DNA from: Acidobacteriota bacterium
Lineage (GTDB): Bacteria > Acidobacteriota > Blastocatellia > Pyrinomonadales > Pyrinomonadaceae
DNA: 64,000 nucleotides
Assembly (NCBI GenBank): GCA_016713675.1
Contig: JADJOS010000001.1
Location: forward strand, 310,001-374,000
Direction: 5' to 3'
The position numbers were made by a program, and so were the translations under genes. Under the pieces are notes generated by a model, which saw only the letters and a list, made by a program, of their open reading frames with translations, searched no databases and was not told where the DNA came from. Shown here piece after piece: positions 34,301 to 41,760 of the stretch (position 1 is its first letter; each line of letters opens with the position of its first letter).

Positions 34301-35309
34301 CTGCCGGGGTCAAGATCGTACGTGTATAACGCTGGGCAAGAGGATCCTTGATCCCTTCATACGCAAAGAAGAAAAATCCCTTGTTCTTTCTGAAATACGG
34401 AGTTCCTTCGCCAAACATCGGAGTTGGAAAAGGCCCGCTGATCTTTCCGCCATATTGGTTACGGTTGCGGAAAGGCGGCTTCTTAGCAATCTCCTGCTGA
34501 ACACCATTTATGTCAGGTGTGCGGTTGTTGAAAAAGTTATTCGCCGCAAATCTCGAGTTGCGATTATAAGCGAACAGAGCTCCGTGAAACTCGCTCGTGC
34601 CGCGAGGCGTCACAAGTATGATCTGAGCACCACCCGAGCCGGTATCGGCTTCCTGATTAGATGTTGAGATCGTAAATTCACCGGTATCGTCGACGGACGG
34701 CCGGCCGGGAGCAAAGTCGGTCGCGTTTGCACGAATGAACTGGTCATTTATACTTATGCCGTCACGGGTGATATTCGTGAGTGTAGTCCTCTGACCATTG
34801 ATCGACGTACCTTGGAACGGGTTGCTTTGAACACCCGCTTGCAGCGTCGTCAAGTTGAGAGGGTTACGGGCCAACAGCGGAAGCGAAAGGATCTGCTGCG
34901 GACTGACAACACTCGTGACCTGAGCACTGTTGGACGTGATAACGTCCGCACCCGCGGTCACTGTTACCGTTTCGGTTACGGCACCGACCTCAAGTGTCCT
35001 GTTGAACGTATATTCGCGCCCGATATCGACTTTGACATCCGTCGAGCTCGATACCTTAAACCCGCTGGAAGTGACTGTAACGGTGTACATGCCGGGTTCC
35101 AGCTGGTTAAAATTGAAAGCCCCGTCACTTCCGGTAACGGCGGAATATGACTTTCCGGTCTGGTTAAACTTAGCCTCGACCGTGGCTCCCTGAATTACGC
35201 CGCCGTCGGGACTTGTGATGGTTCCCGAAATTCCGCCCGTAGCCGTTTGGCCATATGCGGAAAATGCGGCAAAAAAAGTAGCAAGAGCTACAACCAAAAA
35301 TTTCCTCAT
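31371..35309 (-). CDS. Oar-like TonB-dependent outer-membrane receptor
   Basis: 1312 residues from the ATG at 35309, chosen because AGGAGGAG lies just upstream and the signal peptide (RKFLVVALATFFAAFSAYGQ) starts there. A carboxypeptidase-regulatory-like Ig domain (about 25-105, GGISGTITSPDGGVIQGATV) precedes a plug domain (about 110-240, with ITRDGISIND and STSNQEADTGSGGAQI) and a large beta-barrel ending in FAARFEF, whose terminal Phe is the outer-membrane insertion signal. Such receptors are multiplied in Acidobacteriota and take up or bind large substrates, often glycans. No partner SusD gene is adjacent. Confidence 0.93.
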   Translation of the reverse strand: MRKFLVVALATFFAAFSAYGQTATGGISGTITSPDGGVIQGATVEAKFNQTGKSYSAVTGSDGAFNFNQLEPGMYTVTVTSSGFKVSSSTDVKVDIGREYTFNRTLEVGAVTETVTVTAGADVITSNSAQVTSVVSPQQILSLPLLARNPLNLTTLQAGVQSNPFQGTSINGQRTTLTNITRDGISINDQFIRANATDFAPGRPSVDDTGEFTISTSNQEADTGSGGAQIILVTPRGTSEFHGALFAYNRNSRFAANNFFNNRTPDINGVQQEIAKKPPFRNRNQYGGKISGPFPTPMFGEGTPYFRKNKGFFFFAYEGIKDPLAQRYTRTILTPAARAGTFTFLRAAPPAGSTANPINSGGISCPSTATGSVCTVTNILAFAQSQGILGIPNAINPIIQDLVLGPMPTAGNTTGGDGLNTTGYGFNRRFDTTRETYTTRIDVDITKRDTLSGVYSWNKENVLRPDVDTANYTESPDVTQYSLNKTLSLTYRRVLSNTMVNELRYGIFTSEVPFARVSQYPAFFLGGQGTTSGTLAGLVNQPNIFLDQGRNNKLFTWADNMNWIVGKHSLKFGGQTQLYKVNSYNDVLIVPNYNIGPSSVVAPGVNNTNLTTGNFPNNCTPACATSVISTAQAGTASNLLALLAGIVNQRVQGFNTATPTSGYAPVRNLSPFRNSNHALYFSDRWSAARGLTISGGVRWEMYPAMKINNGLSLEPVIADPNNPAASLVTGNGTFNVVGTNAGQEYLYYKTDWNNFAPSLGIAWTPNVGGFLGRFFFGNEGQTVIRGGYSQAYGNDSIITSLNNTLSGNVGLGRASSSAIGPTGTTAVNDRLGGNNTPILPPVFIPPPRSFLQNNTATQGFFGVANAVDPKLQIPRTDQYSIGIQRELPGNIVFEARYVGTRSDNLARGIDLNEIDVVNNGFLGDFVRAQQNLAISIAANGGNINNATPFCNNAGCVPLTIFQNGGAGAPGRLVVGTGVTLAVLRAQLQAGTVADLAQLFISNNLNNHPTVANPALVPRIGFYQNPNIGQIELFTNAGSFHYNSIQLEGRRRFSQGLYFQVNYTWSKNITDTVGTSQALFEPYLQNNNRDLDRQRADFDQTHTFNFNGIYQLPFGKGKKFMNMGGGWDKLFGGWEVSGLMQWSSGAPISFVDSRGTLNRGVRSGRQTPFSTLTDDQIRALSGIYESNGRIYWINPSIINTAGQAATGYIYPGLSTNAAFDGQVFFNVAPGQTGNIGRTQLNGPKSLNVNMALLKNIRFTESMRVQLRAEAFNVLNNVNLRNNTQLANINATSFGQITSAGDARIFQFAARFEF

Positions 35310-35565
35310 TCTGCTCCTCCTAAGTCTAATTGTAGTTCGATTCAAATCCGGGTGGATACAAATTGTATGTGAACACAGATGTTAAAAGGCAAAAATTATG
35401 CCACGAAACAACGATAAACAAGCCCTTATAAACTGGTAGCTTATATATTTAGTAAATTGATTTCCGACTGCGTTATCGGAGATTTGTGCAAAAATTTGAA
35501 TATTTTGCGCAATTGGTCAGTCACGCGATAATGGCGGGCTTGCTCAGGAAAGATCGCGAAGTTGA

Positions 35566-36975
35566 TCAATTTCGAGTGGGGATATTATGTGTCTTTATTT
35601 TCGAATTCAACGTGGTCGCATTAAGGCCAAGTAGTCGGGCAGCACGAGATTGATGTCCGCCGGTCTGTTCCAATGCACGGCGGATCAGATCGATCTCATA
35701 CTTTTTGACCTCGTCGTAAAAGTTGACGCCGCGGGCGATGTCGAGTTCACTCGATGATCCTTCCGTGCTTTTCATCATGTTGAACGCAAGGTTCGGATCC
35801 CGCACTTCCGGGCGGAGACATTCAACTGTGATCTCATCCGTCTGAGCGATCACAACTGCACGTTCGATAATGTTCTCGAGTTCGCGGACGTTACCCGGAT
35901 AGTTGTAATTCTCGAGCAGCGACAAAACATCGGGCGAAACATTTTCGGATATATCACGACCATTCTCTTCGTTATACTTCTTAATGAAATGCTGCGTCAG
36001 AGGCAAGATATCTTCCCGGCGGTTTCGCAAAGCCGGCAATTCGAGAGGTACGACGGACAAACGATAATACAGATCCTCGCGGAACTGTCCGCTTCGAACA
36101 GCCTCTTTCAGATCAACGTTAGTTGCAGCGATTATACGGACATCGACCTTCGCAGGCGTAGTATCTCCAAGCGGCGTAAATTCTCGCTCCTGAATTACTC
36201 TAAGCAATCTCACCTGCAGTTCAGGACGAAGATCACCGATCTCATCCAGAAAGATCGAACCTGTATCCGCGACTTCGAACAATCCTTTTTTTGAAGCGAC
36301 AGCTCCGGTAAATGCGCCCTTAGTGTGGCCAAAAAGTTCAGACTCCAACAATTCCGACGGAATATTCGAACAATTTACGACGACGAACGGATTGTCCGCC
36401 CGTGGGCTTGCCTCGTGGATCGCTTTCGCGACGAGTTCCTTTCCGGTTCCACTTTCGCCGGTGATCAGCACCGTTGATCGGGCCGGAGCGACACGCTCCA
36501 CCAGTCGAAACACGTCCTCCATGATCTCTGAGCGGCCGATGAATCCATCTCGCTTTACGGATTTGGCCATTGCCTGACGGAGAGTACGGCGCTCTTCTTC
36601 CTTCTTCCGATTTCGGATGCCCCGTGCCACAAACGCGAGAATTTGCTCGTTTTGGAATGGCTTTCGGATAACACCTGCCGCACCTTTCTCCCACGCGGAA
36701 ATAGCCGTGTCGAATGTTGCGTATGCTGTCACCATTAGGACCATCGCTTCTGGATCGATCTTGATCAATTCCTCAAGCGCGGTAAGGCCGCCGATGCCCG
36801 GCATCGACACATCCATCAGCACGAGGTCATACACTCTCTGCGAGTAGACCTCGATCGCTTCTTCGCCGGTCTTAGCAAGATCCACCTTGTAGCCCGCACC
36901 CGAGAGGATCGTCTCAAGTACGTCTCGCATTATCTCTTCGTCGTCGCAGATGAGTATCGAACCCTTCTTAGCCAT
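35566..36975 (-). CDS. sigma-54-dependent response regulator, orphan
   Basis: 469 residues. Receiver domain (about 5-120; ICDDEEIMRDV, phospho-acceptor in LVLMDVSMPGI, Lys in RKPFQNEQ), AAA+ activator domain (about 145-385; GESGTGKE, GAFTGA, IFLDEIGDL) and Fis-type helix-turn-helix (TGGHQSRAARLLGLNATTLNSKI). All activator motifs are intact. I place the start at ATG 36975, where the receiver begins; the Shine-Dalgarno is poor. No kinase gene is beside it. It lies downstream of the region with a candidate structured RNA and upstream of the receptor gene, but 220 bp separate it from the latter. Confidence 0.92.
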   Translation of the reverse strand: MAKKGSILICDDEEIMRDVLETILSGAGYKVDLAKTGEEAIEVYSQRVYDLVLMDVSMPGIGGLTALEELIKIDPEAMVLMVTAYATFDTAISAWEKGAAGVIRKPFQNEQILAFVARGIRNRKKEEERRTLRQAMAKSVKRDGFIGRSEIMEDVFRLVERVAPARSTVLITGESGTGKELVAKAIHEASPRADNPFVVVNCSNIPSELLESELFGHTKGAFTGAVASKKGLFEVADTGSIFLDEIGDLRPELQVRLLRVIQEREFTPLGDTTPAKVDVRIIAATNVDLKEAVRSGQFREDLYYRLSVVPLELPALRNRREDILPLTQHFIKKYNEENGRDISENVSPDVLSLLENYNYPGNVRELENIIERAVVIAQTDEITVECLRPEVRDPNLAFNMMKSTEGSSSELDIARGVNFYDEVKKYEIDLIRRALEQTGGHQSRAARLLGLNATTLNSKIKTHNIPTRN

Positions 36976-37039
36976 AAACTTTGAATATATCGTACTTACG
37001 GCCGAGACGCCAAAACCGATCCAGGGCACTAGCGTTGTT

Positions 37040-37181
37040 TAGGAGCAGATACCCGGTGCAGGCACGCCGTGTTTGGATAAACACCCCATGCTCTGGCGAC
37101 CCGCCGGCCCAGGTAAGTACCAAGCCCTATTGGGCCACACGCTCTAAAGCGTAGATGTCAGCCGATGGCGAATGCGTTGGC
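37040..37181. ncRNA. candidate structured RNA between divergent genes, unidentified
   Basis: Four small stems follow each other: CGGTG/CGCCG near 37054-37069, GTGTTT/AAACAC around GGAT (37069-37084), GGCCCA/TGGGCC (37106-37136) with an inner GGTA/TACC, and ACGCT/AGCGT with loop CTAA (37139-37152). There is no open frame. It does not show tRNA, SRP, tmRNA or RNase P signatures. The strand is unknown: it could lead into sppA (+) or the regulator (-), or be an independent RNA. Confidence 0.45.
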
Positions 37182-37313
37182 TTTCGATCGGTCAGTCCGT
37201 TAAAATATGAAGCGCCTGTCGGATCGATAAAAAGTAAACCTTTGCAGGTAATTTTGCGTAAATAAATTCAATGGGATCAGCGATTTGTGTGCTGATGAGT
37301 TAGTTAGAAAAGA

Positions 37314-38930
37314 ATGTCGAAAACCTCGAAAACCTTACTTATAATTGGCGGTGTCGTTATCGTTTGCGTGATGGTCGGGATCATCGCGATCGCGTTGTTC
37401 GCGGATTCGCTTGGGCGGCCGAGTGTTCCGGAGAACAGCGTGCTCGTGCTCAATGTTTCCGGCGATCTGCCTGATTACGTGCCCGAAGAGCCGCTCGCCA
37501 AGGCATTCGGCGTCAGCCAGACGCAATCGTTCACGAGCCTTTTGACGCAGATCCGCAAAGCGAAGGTCGACAACCGCATCGGTGCTGTATTGTTGGATAT
37601 CAATTTCCCGGGCATCGGCTGGGGCAAGGCCGACGAACTCCGCGATGCGATCGCCGATCTCCGCACCTCGGGCAAGCCCGTTTACGCCTACATGGAGCTC
37701 GGCATGAACCGCGAATATTACATCGCGTCCGCCGCCGAAAAGATCTTCGTGCCGCCCTCGGGCAGCCTGTATGTCAATGGTTTCGCGGCCGAAGCGATGT
37801 TCTTCAAAGGCTCGCTCGACAAGCTCGGCGTCGAGACCGACGTCATCCAGATCGGCCCGAAATACAAGAACGCACCTGATCAATACACCAAGACCGAGAT
37901 GGGCGAGGGACAAAAGGAGGTCGTCAATGCCATCCTCGACGAGTATTACGGCCGCTTTACAAACGCCATCGCGACCTCACGCAACAAAGCGGTCGAGGAC
38001 GTCAAAGCGATGGTCGATTCGGCGCCGTTCACGGCCGTACAGGCGAAATCACAGGGCCTGATCGATGACGCGATCTACCGAGAACAGGTCGATACCGAGC
38101 TCAAGGCCCGGCTCGGCTACAAGGAAGATACAAAGCTGCGAACGATCAGCGGCGGCAAATATCGCGAGATACCGTCGGATTCGCTCGGCCTCAACAAAGG
38201 CGAAAAGGTCGCCGTCATTTACGCTTCGGGAGCAATAAATTCGGGCCGTTCGAGCAACGGCGTGATCAACGGCCAGATGGTCGGATCGGACACGATCGTC
38301 GCTGCCGTCAACGATGCCGCGGCCGACCGATCGATCAAGGCGATCGTGCTTCGTGTCGATTCGCCGGGCGGCTCGGCACTCGCTTCGGACCTGATGTGGT
38401 ACGCGCTAGAGAACGCCAAGGCCAAAAAGCCGGTCGTCGTCTCGATGTCCGATGTCGCTGCGTCGGGCGGCTATTACATCGCCTGCAACGCCAACAAGAT
38501 CGTCGCCGAACCCTCGACCGTCACGGGCTCGATCGGCATGTTCATGGGCAAACCGGTGATCAAGGGCCTGTACACCTGGCTCGGCGTCACAAACCAATAC
38601 ACGATGCGCGGCAAGAACGCGGGCATCTTTCGCGAGACCGAAAAATGGACGCCCGAGGAACGCGAAAAGATGGTCGAACAGGCCAACGCCGTCTATTACG
38701 ACAATTTCATACCGAAGGTCGCCAAGGGCCGCAACAAGACCACGGAAGAGGCCAATACGCTCGGCCAGGGCCGTGTCTGGACCGGCACTCAAGCCAAGGC
38801 GAACGGGCTGATCGACGAATTCGGCGGCCTCGAAAAGGCGATCGATATCGCCAAACAGCTTGCCGAGCTGCCGGCTGAAAAGGACGTCCGCCGCGTCGTT
38901 TTCCCCGAGCCGCGTCCGTTCTTCGAGTAG
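37314..38930 (+). CDS. sppA: signal peptide peptidase SppA (protease IV), ends at an in-frame TAG
   Basis: 538 residues. An N-terminal membrane helix (LLIIGGVVIVCVMVGIIAIALF) is followed by two S49 domains. The general-base lysine is in GPKYKNAPDQYT of the first domain and the nucleophilic serine in SMSDVAASGGYYI of the second, as in E. coli SppA. It degrades cleaved signal peptides in the inner membrane. The reading frame is stopped by TAG at 38928-38930, but it continues open for 56 more codons with coding character (see next entry); with that part the length would be about 595, closer to the family norm. Confidence 0.93.
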   Translation: MSKTSKTLLIIGGVVIVCVMVGIIAIALFADSLGRPSVPENSVLVLNVSGDLPDYVPEEPLAKAFGVSQTQSFTSLLTQIRKAKVDNRIGAVLLDINFPGIGWGKADELRDAIADLRTSGKPVYAYMELGMNREYYIASAAEKIFVPPSGSLYVNGFAAEAMFFKGSLDKLGVETDVIQIGPKYKNAPDQYTKTEMGEGQKEVVNAILDEYYGRFTNAIATSRNKAVEDVKAMVDSAPFTAVQAKSQGLIDDAIYREQVDTELKARLGYKEDTKLRTISGGKYREIPSDSLGLNKGEKVAVIYASGAINSGRSSNGVINGQMVGSDTIVAAVNDAAADRSIKAIVLRVDSPGGSALASDLMWYALENAKAKKPVVVSMSDVAASGGYYIACNANKIVAEPSTVTGSIGMFMGKPVIKGLYTWLGVTNQYTMRGKNAGIFRETEKWTPEEREKMVEQANAVYYDNFIPKVAKGRNKTTEEANTLGQGRVWTGTQAKANGLIDEFGGLEKAIDIAKQLAELPAEKDVRRVVFPEPRPFFE

Positions 38931-39101
38931 TTTTTCGACAACGACACATCTGCTGACATCAAGGAACGCGAAGCTCAAGAGGCCGTAATATCAGCCCTGC
39001 CGGCCGACATTCGACGCCTGTTCCGCTACGCTGCCCTATTCGATCAAATGCAAAACGGCCAAGCCCTCGCGATGCTGCCGTTCGAGCTCGAGATCAAGTA
39101 A
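38931..39101 (+). pseudogene. in-frame C-terminal remainder of sppA beyond the TAG
   Basis: Directly after the TAG, in the same frame, 56 codons read FFDNDTSADIKEREAQEAV and on to FRYAALFDQMQNGQALAMLP, ending FELEIK and TAA. The residue mix and codon use are those of a real gene, and no other start is available. It is therefore the severed end of sppA, or a readthrough extension. Whether the organism truly has the stop or the base is a sequence error cannot be told here. Confidence 0.75.
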
Positions 39102-39108
39102 GAACCGG

Positions 39109-39205
39109 AATTGGCCGCGGATGAAGCGGATCGAGCGGATCATCGCGGATCAAGAAAATTTCTTATCCGTTCGATCCGCCTGATCCGCAAGATCCGCGGC
39201 CAATT
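39109..39205. repeat. 97-bp tandem-arm palindrome of GCGGAT words
   Basis: Ends AATTGGCCGCGGAT and ATCCGCGGCCAATT are exact complements. The left arm has GCGGAT four times at 9-10 bp spacing, the right arm ATCCG(C) four times. It follows the severed sppA end directly and could act as a transcript terminus or be an inert mobile palindrome. Same class as 13403-13485. Confidence 0.8.
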
Positions 39206-39383
39206 CTGCGCTCTAAAACCACGGCGAAGATGGCGACGGTGAGATAAAACCGTTGTTTCACGTGCATTATCGCAACGACACATCGATCTGCCGCATTTGA
39301 TGCTGATTGCAGCCAACTAACTCGCTGCAAACGCACGACTTAGCACACCTTTTGGTGCCGATTTCGGCACCAAAACACTCCGG

Positions 39384-39453
39384 GCATCACAAAATTGGCC
39401 TTTGGCAACACCCAAAAGCCGGTCCAGCAACACCAAAAAAGCACCTGGCAACA
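39384..39453 (-). repeat. array of four repeats of about 21.5 bp (TGTTGC head on minus strand)
   Basis: GCAACA (TGTTGC on the minus strand) occurs at 39405, 39427 and 39448, with the variant GCATCA at 39384; spacings are 21, 22 and 21. Read on the minus strand each unit is TGTTGC, a C/G-rich part, then CTTTTGG-like. The layout mirrors the array at 16399-16497 but in the opposite direction and with TGTTGC instead of TGTCGC. The region 39206-39670 holds no supported gene, only this array and a perfect 10-bp-arm hairpin (TTTTGGTGCC/GGCACCAAAA) near 39351-39375. Confidence 0.65.
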
Positions 39454-39670
39454 ATCGCTTTTTCGCCCGATCCGAACGCCGGACGTCTCAATATTAATCA
39501 CCGTCGTCTTCAACATTTTCTACCCAACATCGTCCGCAATATCCGCGGTTTCTCTTCATCGCCCGCTACGCATTGTGATCACTGGTATCCGCTCATATGC
39601 CGCACTGTCGTCCGGAGTTCCACGTGTTGATAAGGAATCCGCAGCCTTTCGGACAAGAGTGTCCGTACTC

Positions 39671-39787
39671 CGTCATTGACAGATGCGAGATCGGGTGTAT
39701 GATAATGGGCAAACTCGCATTTTGAGTCAAAAACACAACCTCGAAGGAGATTTCCCAATGTTTGACGTACCTCACAGACGCTTCGAC
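39671..39787 (+). repeat. promoter-leader module, copy 1 of a 117-bp direct repeat
   Basis: Near-identical (about ten differences over 117 bp) to 40612-40728. It contains a strong sigma-70 promoter, a conserved leader, AAGGAG and the first ten codons of a reading frame, MFDVPHRRFD. The encoded peptide differs from the second copy only by Arg to Lys, and several DNA changes are silent. The peptide resembles the start of galactose-1-phosphate uridylyltransferase (PHRRF-x-PLTG). The frame from ATG 39758 runs in phase into the gene at 39893. Confidence 0.8.
39676..39703 (+). promoter_or_regulatory. strong sigma-70-type promoter
   Basis: TTGACA (39676-39681), 16-bp spacer, TATGAT (39698-39703). 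Exact -35 consensus and 5 of 6 for -10. It lies in the repeated 117-bp module and points to the gene at 39893-40600. Confidence 0.75.
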
Positions 39788-39892
39788 CTAACCGGCCGCC
39801 GCCCCAAAGTTGAAGAGATCATGGCCAACTTCTACGCCCTGATTCCCAAAACCCTCATCACCCCAAAGGTCAGGATCATCGAGGCATTATTT

Positions 39893-40600
39893 ATGAATCC
39901 GATCTACATTATCATCGCTATTTCATGGTTTTCGGTTTTTGCGGCTGCACAGTCGAAGTCAATTTCGCAGGAAGATTACGAAAGTGCCCATCGGTATGCC
40001 CTATCCGAGACCAATGGCCGTTTTCCTTTTGTCCACACATTCACCTCGGAGATCTTTGAGAACGAAAAAATGATCGCGAGTTCGACCCACGTTACTGAAC
40101 GCCAAGGGGAGGGACTCGAGCGACAGACCTTCACCAACACTGAAAATGGAAAGACGACGAGATCGTACCAACTCCGAACCGGATTTGGCGACAATGTTTA
40201 CTGCAGTACCGACGGTAAGGTATGGACAGGGCCGCAGAAATATGAATGCCCAAGGTCGATACGCATATACCGCCCGCGAACCCCAATATCGGTAGAATAC
40301 AGCCTTACGGAAAAAACGGTCGCGGGTAAAAAGGTTAAGGAGTACCGCAAATTTGAGGTTTACGGAGGGGATGGCAAAGGCGCGGAATTCGACGAAGAGA
40401 TCGCCTTGATAGATGCTGACGGACTATTTATTTCGACGATCCACACAATGGGGAACGTCCAATCGAAGCAGATCAAGACAAGGTTAACCAACGCATGGAA
40501 TCTAGGCGCGAAATTCAGTCCGATCACAGTACCTAAGAACCTGAGATCAACCCCCAAAGCCCCGACGAAACCTACGACGATGACTATCACTACAAATTAG
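39893..40600 (+). CDS. secreted protein of unknown function
   Basis: 235 residues from ATG 39893: a signal peptide (NPIYIIIAISWFSVFAAAQ) and a mature domain of about 215 residues with many Thr/Glu/Lys (EDYESAHRYALSETNGRFPF, RQTFTNTENGKTTRSYQL, DNVYCSTDGKVWTGPQKYECPRSIRIY). Two cysteines may pair. A GAGG stands 8 bp before this ATG. An alternative start at ATG 39758, served by the strong promoter module and AAGGAG, would add 45 residues and hide the signal peptide. No family recognised. It lies between the two copies of the 117-bp repeat. Confidence 0.65.
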   Translation: MNPIYIIIAISWFSVFAAAQSKSISQEDYESAHRYALSETNGRFPFVHTFTSEIFENEKMIASSTHVTERQGEGLERQTFTNTENGKTTRSYQLRTGFGDNVYCSTDGKVWTGPQKYECPRSIRIYRPRTPISVEYSLTEKTVAGKKVKEYRKFEVYGGDGKGAEFDEEIALIDADGLFISTIHTMGNVQSKQIKTRLTNAWNLGAKFSPITVPKNLRSTPKAPTKPTTMTITTN

Positions 40601-40611
40601 TGTCTAATCCC

Positions 40612-40728
40612 CGCCGTTGACAGATGCAAGATCGGGTGTATGATAGACGGCAAACTCGCATTTTGAGTCAAAAGCACAACCTCGAAGGAGACTTCCCAAT
40701 GTTTGACGTACCTCACAAACGTTTCGAC
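40612..40728 (+). repeat. promoter-leader module, copy 2 of the 117-bp direct repeat
   Basis: Second copy of the 39671-39787 module with the same promoter, leader and AAGGAG, and a start ATG at 40699 giving MFDVPHKRFD. The frame goes on to 40875 (58 residues) through AT-rich sequence with word repeats (TTTTACATTTTCCATTTTCAA), so no real protein is likely. It may now transcribe the split gene at 40926. Confidence 0.78.
40617..40644 (+). promoter_or_regulatory. strong sigma-70-type promoter (second copy)
   Basis: TTGACA (40617-40622), 16-bp spacer, TATGAT (40639-40644), identical boxes to those at 39676-39703. Nearest downstream gene is the TAG-interrupted one at 40926. Confidence 0.72.
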
Positions 40729-40925
40729 TCGCCCAACCGTATTTTCGAAGCGTCATTCGTCAAACGGGACCGTTCCGGCTCTGAGATTTTACATTTTCCA
40801 TTTTCAATTTTACGTTGCAAAGCCATCGCCACGTGGAACTCTGCAGCCCAAGTCGAAGCGCTACCAACGCCATAAGGCATAACCAACAGGACGGCGTGTT
40901 CATCACGCCGCGCGTTCATTGAACT

Positions 40926-41693
40926 ATGCACCTTGACCCAGAACAAGAGGAAGCTCTCGCAATCTTAGTGGAAGCTGCTCGAAACATGCCCAGCAACAAG
41001 CGAGTACCCTTCCTTGCCCTTCATGTGGATGAGGAAGTTAATTTAATCGTTCAACACCCAGGGCTTCAGGGAGGTCGCTGCTCTCTTTATCCCGGAGATT
41101 TTGATGTTTTACGACGGGTGAATTTTATCAACGTTGATGTAATCTCTCCTCGCGGCGCATGGCAGTTTGACATCCTTCCAACTGGTTTCGCTTAGTACAA
41201 AGCTTTGAAGGAGCGGTCCGGCGGACCGGTTGAAGTAGTGGAGTCAAACGTCAAGAAATTCCTTGACGGAGATCGGCTGCGAACAAAATATCCAGCGGCG
41301 CACCAAAAGCTGAAAAGCGCCGACGATCTTTTATGGCAAAGTGATTCTGAGCTTCAACTAACAACTATTGGTCATTTATGTCGCGAGGCTCTTCAGGAAT
41401 TTACAACCGCTCTTGTTGACGAGCATAAACCACCGGAAGTTGACAACGACAAGGCTCATTCTGTCAGTAGACTTCGAACCGTAATCGCTCTTTTCCGTGG
41501 CAGACTCGGGGAAGCAAAAGCGGCCCATCTGGATGCACTTATCCGCTACTGGGGAACGGTCAGTGACCTAGTTCAGCGACAAGAACACGGGGGGCAAAAA
41601 GAAGGTGAGGATTTAATATGGGACGATGGCAGCCGAGTTGTATTTCAAACGGCGTCAGTGATGTACGAAATTGACCGCACTTTGAGCAAATAA
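40926..41693 (+). pseudogene. hypothetical gene split by an in-frame TAG
   Basis: The first part (40926-41195, 89 residues, MHLDPEQEEALAIL to DILPTGFA) ends at TAG 41193-41195. The same frame continues at once with YKALKERSGGPVEVVES and stays open to 41693 (LVQRQEHGGQKEGE, FQTASVMYEIDRTLSK). The junction D-I-L-P-T-G-F-A-(stop)-Y-K-A-L-K reads like a winged-helix end, where I would expect a second aromatic (often Tyr, TAC or TAT) at the stop position. I conclude one 255-codon gene with a nonsense change. The second part might still start at TTG 41205 after GAAGGAG. Function unknown. Confidence 0.65.
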
Positions 41694-41760
41694 CTTGAGA
41701 GGACTTCGGTAATAGTGAACAGTAAACAGTGAGTAGGTAAGATCGAAGAGAGGGAAAAGG

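Noticed and set aside
37040..37181. tRNA, SRP RNA, tmRNA or 6S RNA
   Set aside because: No cloverleaf, no GGAAG-type SRP loop, no tmRNA ends; 6S pairing could not be made convincing.
38406..38978. 190-codon reading frame antisense to sppA
   Set aside because: It is explained by high GC in third codon positions of sppA; composition and lack of a ribosome-binding site argue against a gene.
16399..39453. One 23-kb transposon bounded by the two opposite arrays
   Set aside because: The heads differ (TGTCGC against TGTTGC), and the interval holds efp, waaA, atpB and sppA, which are core genes.
40699..40875. 58-residue protein behind the second promoter module
   Set aside because: After ten galT-like codons the frame enters AT-rich word repeats; it looks like a fusion without function.
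38928..41195. Reassignment of TAG as a sense codon
   Set aside because: Complete conserved genes such as lepB and rseP end in TAG at the family-normal length, so TAG still terminates here.
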